This document shows, piece after piece, positions 24,005 through 31,013 of a stretch of DNA of 44,016 nt. The stretch lies in the IMG/VR virus record IMGVR_UViG_3300009034_000079, positions 1-44,016 of that record; one strand, written 5' to 3'. The notes beneath the pieces are model-generated. The model had not been told where the DNA came from and ran no database searches. It saw only the letters and a list, made by a program, of their open reading frames with translations. This DNA comes from a virus. The first letter of the stretch is position 1. Each line of letters begins with the position of its first letter. Position numbers and translations under genes: made by a program.

Positions 24005-24994
24005 ATGCCAGATAAAGGTTTAGCAGGAGCGGGTGGCGCCCTCCAGGCCCTCAACAGCTTCATGCTCGGCTTCGCTGGAGAGAAGGAACGGAGGCGGAGG
24101 GACGCTATTGAGCAAAGGAGGGTCACGGAGCTCGAAGAGCGCACTGGTATAATGCAAGCGGATGCGCGGTGGAAGAAGGAAGAGAGGTGGAGGCTCAAAA
24201 GGCAAAGAGAGGAAACCCACAATGCCCTCGCCAGGATGATTGGGAAGCTCGGCGAGATGAAGTCCCTTGACAAAGATCCGCAAGCTATGAGGGCGGAGGT
24301 CATGCTCAATCTCTTCGACGTAGTAAGGGACAACCCTGATGTAGATCTCGGAACTATATCGACTTTCGCTACAGGTGCTGCTGACTTTCTGTTTCCGAAG
24401 AAAGATGTGAAAACGACTGTAGTAGAGTCCATAGGCGATGACGGGTTGAGGCACAACTTCCTCATTAATATGGAGACAGGAGAGAAGATCGAGGACCTTG
24501 GGGCTGTGGAGAAGGGTGTAGGTACTGCTGGAACCAAGCTGGAGCCTGGGGACTTCAACAAATGGTACAGCGATATGTGGGCAGCCTATCTCAAAGAATA
24601 CAACCAAGCGATAGAAAACATAATAGCTTCGGGGAAGTTCCTCCACGGAGTCCCGCTGATGGTGAGTCCGCCGGGAGATACTGAAAAGAATTTCCAGAGA
24701 CAACGGGAAGCCTATGCAATGATGAGAACAGCAGCCCTCGAGAAGGTCGGCACCTTTAGGGACTACCTTGCGAGATTCTCTGTGGGGCTCGTCGGCAAGC
24801 CGGGGGACTTCGAAAAGTTCCTCAATGCCGTTGCTCCCAAGCTCCCAGACAAGCCAATGGTCACCTTCCAGCAGTACCTGGAACGCTTCAACGGGGCCAT
24901 AAACGCGCAGGGTTGGACCCCGGATACCCTCAGGACGCTTCTTCGCTCCACAGGGGCCTCGGCAGACTCGTGGAGCCGGAACGCCCCTCTATAA
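24005..24994 (+). CDS. internal virion (ejection) protein, mid-size, with possible +1 extension
   Basis: 329 aa, with GGAGAAGG upstream. Mostly helical: an N-terminal charged segment (FAGEKERRRRDAIEQRR) and long helices over 60-300. The stop codon comes 51 bases before the next gene. In the +1 frame the reading continues YNEIQQRLQEEFPDAFRSR and ends in a TAA that overlaps the next ATG exactly as other coupled genes here do. This suggests a frameshift extension or a single-base indel in this sequence. Confidence 0.65.
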   Translation: MPDKGLAGAGGALQALNSFMLGFAGEKERRRRDAIEQRRVTELEERTGIMQADARWKKEERWRLKRQREETHNALARMIGKLGEMKSLDKDPQAMRAEVMLNLFDVVRDNPDVDLGTISTFATGAADFLFPKKDVKTTVVESIGDDGLRHNFLINMETGEKIEDLGAVEKGVGTAGTKLEPGDFNKWYSDMWAAYLKEYNQAIENIIASGKFLHGVPLMVSPPGDTEKNFQRQREAYAMMRTAALEKVGTFRDYLARFSVGLVGKPGDFEKFLNAVAPKLPDKPMVTFQQYLERFNGAINAQGWTPDTLRTLLRSTGASADSWSRNAPL

Positions 24995-25048
24995 TGAGAT
25001 CCAGCAAAGATTGCAGGAAGAGTTCCCTGACGCGTTCAGGAGTCGCTA

Positions 25049-27967
25049 ATGCCAGAGACACCCTTAGACATTCTGGAAAGAAGGCTGGGGCTTCCTCCAG
25101 TGAGAGAGGCGAGAGACATATCACATCGTGATACGCCTCTTGGAATTCTCGAACAGAGGATTGGCCCAGCACAGGGGCAGAATGCTCTTCAGGAGACCGG
25201 TCTCCACGAAACCGAGGAGGGCGGAACGCTCTGGAAGATTCTCGATTTCCTGCAGAAAGGACAATATGCTACGGTAGGGGCAGCTGAGGCAGCACGACGT
25301 GGAGGGGATATCTCTGCTGGGTTTTGGGCAGGGCTCCGTGGAGAAACTAAGGGCTCGTGGGTGCATATCATCGAGGACCTAGTCCCCGGAAGGCATCCAT
25401 GGGTCGAGAAACCCCTCGGCTTCGCTGGCGACGTCGTCTTAGATCCTTTGAACTTGCTCCCCATGGGCTGGGTGAGCAAGGTTTCGAGGCTCCTTAAGCT
25501 GCCCCGCTTTACTTCTGCCCTTGGCAAGGTTGCTTTCGTAGACAGGCAGATGCGGAGGTTCAAGCCTGGGTGGGCTCTTCGCGACGTAAATATATGGAGA
25601 CTTGGCGATGACATAGTGGCTGAAGGAACGCCGGGCGCAGTCAGGGAGAACGCCTATGAAGTCTACAGGAGCCTTCAAGAGGAACTCGGTGCGATTAGAA
25701 GAACGACTCAAGAGGAGCTGAGAGCGAGGCTCGTTGAGTTCAACAAGGTTGCGAAGAGGCTGGGTGAAGATCCCCGCGTTGCCGAAGCCGAGCTCATAAG
25801 GCTGCGTGAGCTGGGCCTTGACGATTTGGTGAAGGCAGACTATAGGGAATTCTACGACGATGTCGTCGCTGGGCTCGAGAAGCTCAAGGAAAAGGAGATT
25901 GCAGCGGGCATCCTCCACCCAGACAAGGTCATTGAAGGCTACTTCCCTCACATCTTTGAGTTCACTGAAAGAGGTACCTTCTTCACCAAGCTCGCCATCC
26001 GCACACAGCCCTTCTTTGCAAAGGCAAGGGAGTTCAAGACGATACAGGAGGCGAAAAGGGTCATCGAGGGGTGGAGGAAGAAAGGCTACGCGAAGGACTG
26101 GGCCCCGGTCGAGGATTTCTTTCGCGGCTATGCTATCCGAAGCTACGTCAGTGACAGTGTCTTTGCCTGGAGGGGCTTCGTGGACAAGATCTTGACGGAC
26201 TACGGAACCTCTTTCAGGGAGGTACTGGAGAGGCATGTAGGGAAGGAGCTATGGGACCTCACTCCAGACGACCTCGCTAAGCTTGCAAGAGATCCTCTTA
26301 AGTTGACGAAGGGGCAAAGCATCGTGATGAGGGTTCCCAACCTCCGTGCCCCTGCCATGGTAGGGATGGAGCTCAAAGCGGTGAAGGAAGCACTCCAAGA
26401 GATCCCTACAAGTCCGCTCTTCTCGAGGATGCAGTCCAAGATGCGGGACGCCCTCATAGAGCTTCCATTCAGCACGGCCATGAAGATAGGGGCTAAGAAG
26501 CCCAAGTTCGATATGTACTTCCTGCCAAGTGAGCTCGCCCATGAGGTCAAGAAGACCTTTAAGGTCTTTACGAACGAAGAAACGGTAAGAGGCTTCTTCC
26601 GAAGCTATGACCAGGTGCTCCATGGCTGGAAGAGCATGGCCACCTCCTTGAGGGTTCCCTTCCACTCTCGTAACGCCCTCTCTAACTTCTGGCTCATGTA
26701 CCTGGGCGGGGTCAAGGTCGCTGACATGCCGAAGAGAACTTTCCAGGCGATGAGAATACAAATGAAGGCCGGGGAGTACTTCGGTAAGCACGGAGAGACC
26801 ATGCTTGCTCTTGCTGATAGGTATGGAGCGAGGGGCTATGGCTGGCTCGCTTCAGATGTCCCTACGATGTTCCACAAAGAAATGAGGCTCATTCAGGAGG
26901 CACCGACTACCTACAGGTGGGGTGGCACTGGAAGGCCTCTCACTGCTCCCTCTCTTCCTGGGATGGGAAGGCTCGCAAGGGCAGGGAGAAGAGCTGGGAC
27001 CTTCGTAGAAGACAACGCTAGAATCGCTCTCTGGATCGACAGGATGGAAGCGATGGGAGCAAAGGCAGGAATGGGCGAGAAGGCATTCAGAGATACGGCT
27101 TCCAGGGCTGCGACCCATATGAAGCGCTATATGTTTGACTATACTGAACTAACCCATTTCGAGCGGACTGTTATGAAAAGGATCTTTCCATTCTACACCT
27201 GGATGCGGAAGAACATACCACTTCAAATCGCCAGTGTTGTCGAGCAACCCTGGAAATATGCTCGCCTCGCAAAATTTCATCAGGACATTGGGCCACTCGC
27301 CCTCGGAGATCCCTCTGAGACTCCGACGGAAAAGTACCTCAAGCCGGAGTACATGAGGGAGATGAAGTATATCCCAACGAGGTGGTACGACGACGCTGGC
27401 AGCCGTGTCTATACTCATTTCGATCTCCCTACTGAAGAGCTTACAAAGATGTGGAGCCTGAAAAACTGGCTCGGAGCCCTCACACCTGCGAAGGCCCTCT
27501 ACGACATCCTTGCTAACGTAATGACCTTTCCTACGGAACAGCAGATAAAGAAATTCCCTGGTCAAAGAGTTCCCGCCCCTTTCTGGGCGGCCTGGGTTCC
27601 CGAGAAACTTGGCAAGTTCGCTGACGTAGGGCCGACGGTTTATAGCAGAACCGGCGAAGTCGTAGTAGGAATGGACCCCCTCTGGCGCTATGGTCTGGAA
27701 CAAGCCTTTCCCTTTCTGAACGAATGGTCAAGGAGATTTCCGCAACGCGGAGCGATGACCGTGGAGGACAAGGCCACGGGGAAGTGGAAGACCCTCTCTT
27801 ACTTCACCGGGATCAAGTGGAGGCCTCTTGATGTCAAGAAGGAAGCTATTCGCAAGCACTTCAGGATTCAGGAGGCAAGGGGAGCAGTGAAGAAGATCAT
27901 GAGGTCGAGAGCGGGGAAGGTCACACGAGAAGAGGTTCTGAGGTACCTAGAGGAAATGCTAGATTAA
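25049..27967 (+). CDS. large internal virion / DNA-transfer protein, 972 aa
   Basis: The largest gene of the late region and its last. Helical almost throughout, with amphipathic and membrane-prone segments and a motif rich in aromatic residues (MKRIFPFYTWMRKNIPL, about residues 709-725) seen near the C-terminal third of giant phage virion proteins of this type. It is likely injected with the DNA. Near the start the peptide TPLDILERRLG is repeated as TPLGILEQRIG; between the two repeats lies palindrome copy E. Its 3' end overlaps the convergent gene 27921-28148 by 47 bases. Confidence 0.7.
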   Translation: MPETPLDILERRLGLPPVREARDISHRDTPLGILEQRIGPAQGQNALQETGLHETEEGGTLWKILDFLQKGQYATVGAAEAARRGGDISAGFWAGLRGETKGSWVHIIEDLVPGRHPWVEKPLGFAGDVVLDPLNLLPMGWVSKVSRLLKLPRFTSALGKVAFVDRQMRRFKPGWALRDVNIWRLGDDIVAEGTPGAVRENAYEVYRSLQEELGAIRRTTQEELRARLVEFNKVAKRLGEDPRVAEAELIRLRELGLDDLVKADYREFYDDVVAGLEKLKEKEIAAGILHPDKVIEGYFPHIFEFTERGTFFTKLAIRTQPFFAKAREFKTIQEAKRVIEGWRKKGYAKDWAPVEDFFRGYAIRSYVSDSVFAWRGFVDKILTDYGTSFREVLERHVGKELWDLTPDDLAKLARDPLKLTKGQSIVMRVPNLRAPAMVGMELKAVKEALQEIPTSPLFSRMQSKMRDALIELPFSTAMKIGAKKPKFDMYFLPSELAHEVKKTFKVFTNEETVRGFFRSYDQVLHGWKSMATSLRVPFHSRNALSNFWLMYLGGVKVADMPKRTFQAMRIQMKAGEYFGKHGETMLALADRYGARGYGWLASDVPTMFHKEMRLIQEAPTTYRWGGTGRPLTAPSLPGMGRLARAGRRAGTFVEDNARIALWIDRMEAMGAKAGMGEKAFRDTASRAATHMKRYMFDYTELTHFERTVMKRIFPFYTWMRKNIPLQIASVVEQPWKYARLAKFHQDIGPLALGDPSETPTEKYLKPEYMREMKYIPTRWYDDAGSRVYTHFDLPTEELTKMWSLKNWLGALTPAKALYDILANVMTFPTEQQIKKFPGQRVPAPFWAAWVPEKLGKFADVGPTVYSRTGEVVVGMDPLWRYGLEQAFPFLNEWSRRFPQRGAMTVEDKATGKWKTLSYFTGIKWRPLDVKKEAIRKHFRIQEARGAVKKIMRSRAGKVTREEVLRYLEEMLD
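25108..25140. repeat. dispersed palindrome, copy E, inside a coding region
   Basis: Core ATATCAC-ATC-GTGATAC (25118-25134), 69 bases after the start of the 972-aa gene. It is the only copy inside a clear reading frame; it encodes DISHRDTP. Its position just downstream of a gene junction fits the others. Confidence 0.8.
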
Positions 27968-28148
27968 CTTCCTCTTCGATTCTCTGCTTACAGGCATAGC
28001 AGCTGAGGACGATTTTCTTGTCGCTCGCCGCAGGGACGATATGATCTCCGCGACCACATCTGCAGCAGACAACAAAGAAGCCCCTTGACCTTCCGTCCCC
28101 AAGGCCCATCGTCTTGTTAATCTCCTTGACTGTCACTCCCAGCAGCAT
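27921..28148 (-). CDS. zinc-ribbon protein, 75 aa
   Basis: First gene of the leftward series to meet the late genes. A CCRCG pair (about residues 28-32) and a CYACKQ pair (about 50-55) form a zinc-ribbon. GAAGAAGGA precedes the ATG at 28148. Its 3' end overlaps the 3' end of the large virion gene. Possible nucleic-acid binding; unknown role. Confidence 0.65.
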   Translation of the reverse strand: MLLGVTVKEINKTMGLGDGRSRGFFVVCCRCGRGDHIVPAASDKKIVLSCYACKQRIEEEVNLAFPLGTSEPLLV

Positions 28149-28335
28149 CGTCCTTCTTCCACTCCCTTTTAAAGAGTTTGTCGAGCCTCCTCGTCACTAC
28201 GTCCGTGGCCACGCACTCTATCAGCATTTTGAACTGTCGGGCCATGTGCTCTGACACCTCTTCATCTGTGCCGTCTTGGAGGATTCCCCAGCACAGCTTA
28301 AGTGTATAAACAACATTGCCTCTCCCGCAGGTCAT
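28117..28335 (-). CDS. hypothetical protein, 72 aa
   Basis: Start has GAGGAAGAG upstream and overlaps the previous gene's stop (ATGA). Mostly helical (SEHMARQFKMLIECVATDV, then VTRRLDKLFKREW). Overlaps the following gene by 32 bases. Unknown function. Confidence 0.6.
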   Translation of the reverse strand: MTCGRGNVVYTLKLCWGILQDGTDEEVSEHMARQFKMLIECVATDVVTRRLDKLFKREWKKDDAAGSDSQGD

Positions 28336-28583
28336 TTCTCTTCCTCCTTAAAGAACTCGCAGGCCCAATCCCAGGGAAGCTCTCTCATCATCGTTACCTT
28401 CCCGAGGGAACAGCCTTCATAGTTATACTTCTTCGCCCTCTCCGGAGGGTGGTGTCTCCTCAACATCGCGTACCTGCACTTCTGGCATGAGCGCTGAGAG
28501 GGACGCGACCGCCCTGAGCAGTTCCGCAGTGGAGGGTTTGTAATCAAGCAGAAGCCCCCGGAGTTGGGCTTTGAATTCCTCAT
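28332..28583 (-). CDS. small Cys-rich protein, 83 aa or shorter (start uncertain)
   Basis: The convincing part is the last 50 residues: CQKCRYAMLRRHHPPERAKKY, GCSLGKVTMMRELPWDWAC, whose four Cys fit one zinc site. The first 30 residues look like read-through of the overlapping gene 28423-28599, and no internal start has a clear ribosome site, so the true start is unknown. Confidence 0.45.
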   Translation of the reverse strand: MRNSKPNSGGFCLITNPPLRNCSGRSRPSQRSCQKCRYAMLRRHHPPERAKKYNYEGCSLGKVTMMRELPWDWACEFFKEEEK

Positions 28584-28599
28584 ACTCTATTTCTCTCAT
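28423..28599 (-). CDS. hypothetical acidic protein, 58 aa
   Basis: ATG at 28599 lies just after the previous stop (28601-28603). The product MREIEYEEFKAQLRGLLLDY... is helical with a flexible Pro/Glu-rich end. It overlaps the Cys-rich gene 28332-28583 in another frame; either or both could be real. Unknown function. Confidence 0.55.
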   Translation of the reverse strand: MREIEYEEFKAQLRGLLLDYKPSTAELLRAVASLSALMPEVQVRDVEETPPSGEGEEV

Positions 28600-28600
28600 C

Positions 28601-28819
28601 TCAGCAGTTCACCTCAGGGTCTACAAATATATAGCCTCTCTGTCTGTAACAGCCTGGCAATCGCTCTGGCTTGGCCTTCCACGGTGGCCTCTCGTCGATG
28701 TGTACCCTCTTCACCATGGCGAGCTTTGCACCATCCAAGAGCCAGCACTTCTCGATGCCATGAGGGTTCTTGCCATTATAGAAGTCGTCCCGACAGCCCA
28801 CACAATATTTCTTGTCCAT
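28601..28819 (-). CDS. zinc-binding small protein, 72 aa
   Basis: ATG at 28819 is preceded by GGAGGGGTG. It begins MDKKYCVGCRDDFYNG and has CW and C residues later, giving a possible four-Cys site. An in-frame ATG at 28852 lacks a ribosome site. Its start overlaps the previous stop (TGATG). Unknown role. Confidence 0.65.
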   Translation of the reverse strand: MDKKYCVGCRDDFYNGKNPHGIEKCWLLDGAKLAMVKRVHIDERPPWKAKPERLPGCYRQRGYIFVDPEVNC

Positions 28820-29106
28820 CACCCCTCCCCTTTTTTCTCCTCTACCACCCATCTGATCTTCTTCTTCTTAATCTTCACATATCTTGGCGCTCCGCTCTTG
28901 CCAGGAATCCTGGCGACCCACATGTAGGTAAATGCCTTGGCGAGGCACTCCCTGGCCAAGGACGTGTATCCGTGTTTTTCAGGATCACGCCCAGCCATCT
29001 GTACCAGGTTATACTTATTGAGTGGCGTGTACTCCTTGGCCTTCTCCAAGATCCTCATCATCTCTTTCCGGATCTTCGAGGTCTCATCTGCTTTGTTCGC
29101 TGTCAT
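28819..29106 (-). CDS. hypothetical protein, possible winged-helix-like, 95 aa
   Basis: GGAGGATAG precedes the ATG. Helices at 8-25 and 32-42, then a beta-like C-terminus (APRYVKIKKKKIRWVVE); overall charge and length would suit a small winged-helix DNA-binding protein, but this is not certain. It follows the ATPase gene closely. Confidence 0.6.
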   Translation of the reverse strand: MTANKADETSKIRKEMMRILEKAKEYTPLNKYNLVQMAGRDPEKHGYTSLARECLAKAFTYMWVARIPGKSGAPRYVKIKKKKIRWVVEEKKGEG

Positions 29107-29110
29107 GTCC

Positions 29111-30319
29111 CTATCCTCCTTCCTCTACCCTTTCGTAGATTTCCATCCCTGTCAAGGCCCCTGCTGTCTGCACCGGTCTCTTCTTGATAAAGCCCATTCC
29201 CACCAGTGTGGCAAGGACCTCGCCAAGGACTCTGTCCGAACAGTGCCTCCAGTTCCTTCTATAGAGCTCTTCCTTCGTCATCTTCCTCTTCTTCCTGAAT
29301 TGGTCCATCACTCTTTGGACATCTGGTGCTTGGGCACTACGTCCAAGAGGTCCAAAGGCTTCTGGCAGTGAGGGCAGTACGTCCTCAACAAGCTCAATCG
29401 CACTAGACATGTCGCTGCCCACAAGAGTAAGATCGTCGGAAGAGCTAACACGCAGCGCCATACAAACTTTAAGGACGACCACGTGCATTCTCTCAAGGAA
29501 CCCGTGGAATCTTTCATCCTCGATCTTCTCATAATACGCATCAATCCCTTCGTACCATGCATCGAAGACCCGCTTGGCCTCTTCGCTCCATTGGAAAGGA
29601 CCTTTGAGAAGGTTGACGACTCCGAGATCATGTACGAGATCTCGATAAAGAGCTCTTTGTGCAGCCGACAGTTCGGGTCGTGGTACTCTCGTCCGCTTAG
29701 CATCCCCCGTAACCATGACAATGCGAGAAGCAAATCCATCCCCGATGGCTTCATAGGGGAGGTTATTGGCCATCCAGCTAGGTGTAGTTGCTGCAAAAAC
29801 GCTGACACATGGACCGTAGATCTCATCCTTTCCAGCTCCTTTTGTTTTATACTCCCACGTTGGGTGGTGATAGTCATAGATGTCCGTAAGACAATCGACC
29901 ATATTCCTGAGGTCAATCATCAACGAAGAAAGCTCCTTGGAGACGAGGGCCATCGAGGAGTGCGTCATGAACTCCCCATCTGGCATCTGCTCTATCCCAG
30001 TGCACCTGGAAAGTTCCTGCGTGAATGACGGCTTTGTGGAGGAATCCACCCCGACGTGGCACTTGATCTCCACGAGCATCTTCTTCGACAGGCTGATTGC
30101 CGCTGCCTTTCGGCACCTTCCTGGAGTGGCAACTAGGAAGATGTAGAGGTTAGGCAGGACCTTCTCGAAACCGTAGTCCAACCAGACCTTCCTCTGCATA
30201 GCAGAGCTGAGTGTGTAGACCCCGCTCCACATCCAAAAGTGGGCGGGGGTCTCCGTGTTCTGTGTCAGTTCCTCCAGGGCAGCCAGCCAGTTAGGAAGCC
30301 TGCGCTGGGGGAGTTTCAT
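29111..30319 (-). CDS. DUF3987-like P-loop ATPase (probable replication helicase)
   Basis: 402 aa. NLYIFLVATPGRCRKAAAI (about residues 57-75) stands where the P-loop should be: the Lys is kept (K71) but GxGKS/T is changed to GRCRKA. SMALVSKELSSLM resembles the family's Walker B region with its glutamate, and FAATTPSWMANNL a sensor-like segment. The C-terminus looks like a winged helix (TKEELYRRNWRHCSDRVLGE). Members of this group act as phage replicative helicases or primase-helicase partners. No DnaB- or T7-type helicase is seen elsewhere in the window, so this could be the replication ATPase. Confidence 0.65.
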   Translation of the reverse strand: MKLPQRRLPNWLAALEELTQNTETPAHFWMWSGVYTLSSAMQRKVWLDYGFEKVLPNLYIFLVATPGRCRKAAAISLSKKMLVEIKCHVGVDSSTKPSFTQELSRCTGIEQMPDGEFMTHSSMALVSKELSSLMIDLRNMVDCLTDIYDYHHPTWEYKTKGAGKDEIYGPCVSVFAATTPSWMANNLPYEAIGDGFASRIVMVTGDAKRTRVPRPELSAAQRALYRDLVHDLGVVNLLKGPFQWSEEAKRVFDAWYEGIDAYYEKIEDERFHGFLERMHVVVLKVCMALRVSSSDDLTLVGSDMSSAIELVEDVLPSLPEAFGPLGRSAQAPDVQRVMDQFRKKRKMTKEELYRRNWRHCSDRVLGEVLATLVGMGFIKKRPVQTAGALTGMEIYERVEEGG

Positions 30320-30542
30320 CCTCGACCTCTTTCTCCAGTGTCACTGCCGGCTTCTTCAGTTCCCACATGCTGGTATCGACAAGGATGAGGCTGTCACATA
30401 CTGAGCAGCGGTCAATGAAGTGAGCGAGGAGCTGGATACCAGTGGGTGAGGGCCTCAACGTATGGACTACCTGGGCGACGAAGCCGGAAATCTTTGCCTC
30501 TTCTTCTCTCTTTCCAGCAAAGTAGCAGTCTTGACAGAGCAT
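30291..30542 (-). CDS. zinc-ribbon protein, 83 aa
   Basis: CQDC (residues 3-6) and CSVC (about 46-49) form a zinc ribbon-like pair; a helix sits between and a disordered acidic tail follows. Its end overlaps the ATPase gene by 29 bases. Its start ATG overlaps the stop of the upstream gene. Probably co-translated with the ATPase. Confidence 0.65.
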   Translation of the reverse strand: MLCQDCYFAGKREEEAKISGFVAQVVHTLRPSPTGIQLLAHFIDRCSVCDSLILVDTSMWELKKPAVTLEKEVEDETPPAQAS

Positions 30543-30745
30543 TAGTCTTCTCCTTCTTCTACCGGTAGAGGTTGGTAGAGGTCAAAGCCTTTGAAGTGCT
30601 TGCAGTACCTGCAAATGTCTATCGTCGGGGCCATTCCTGGGGCGTCCTGCGATCTCTGGAAGAAATTCCCCCCGGAGAAGTACCACGGCCTGCAATAGAT
30701 GCAAAGGTTATTGGAGCAAGGCATCAGTTCTTTAAGTTCAGGCAT
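30542..30745 (-). CDS. zinc-ribbon protein, 67 aa
   Basis: ATG 30745 is chosen because GAAAGGAG is upstream; a longer frame to 30988 would cover the neighbouring gene. CIYC and CRYC pairs (about residues 15-18 and 45-48) make a clear four-Cys site. Unknown function. Confidence 0.65.
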   Translation of the reverse strand: MPELKELMPCSNNLCIYCRPWYFSGGNFFQRSQDAPGMAPTIDICRYCKHFKGFDLYQPLPVEEGED

Positions 30746-30776
30746 TTTTCTCTCCTTTCGGCCTGTTGGGCCGGGC

Positions 30777-31013
30777 TCAGAATTTTGGTGGCGTCGTTGC
30801 CTCGATGTAATTATCGTGCTGTTGGAAATGAAGACAGGTAAGACAACGGAGGAAAGTCGCAATAGCATTGGAAGAAGCACTGCTCCCTGGTTCTGATTTC
30901 CTCCTTTCCATCGCAACGACAGCTCTATAAGAGGTGACGCTGCTAAGGAGGAAGAACTTCCGGTAGTTGCTGCAGTTATCCTTGTCACAAGGCCACCATA
31001 TCTTCTCAGCCAT
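30777..31013 (-). CDS. small Cys-containing protein, 78 aa
   Basis: Begins at 31013, its ATG overlapping the polymerase stop region, with GGAGGGGATG upstream. CDKDNC near the start and CLTC near residue 57-60 may bind zinc. Basic middle. No family recognised. Confidence 0.6.
   Translation of the reverse strand: MAEKIWWPCDKDNCSNYRKFFLLSSVTSYRAVVAMERRKSEPGSSASSNAIATFLRCLTCLHFQQHDNYIEATTPPKF

Noticed and set aside
30542-30988. Long version of the gene ending at 30542
   Set aside because: The upstream part is the shadow of gene 30777-31013; the good ribosome site is at the internal ATG 30745.
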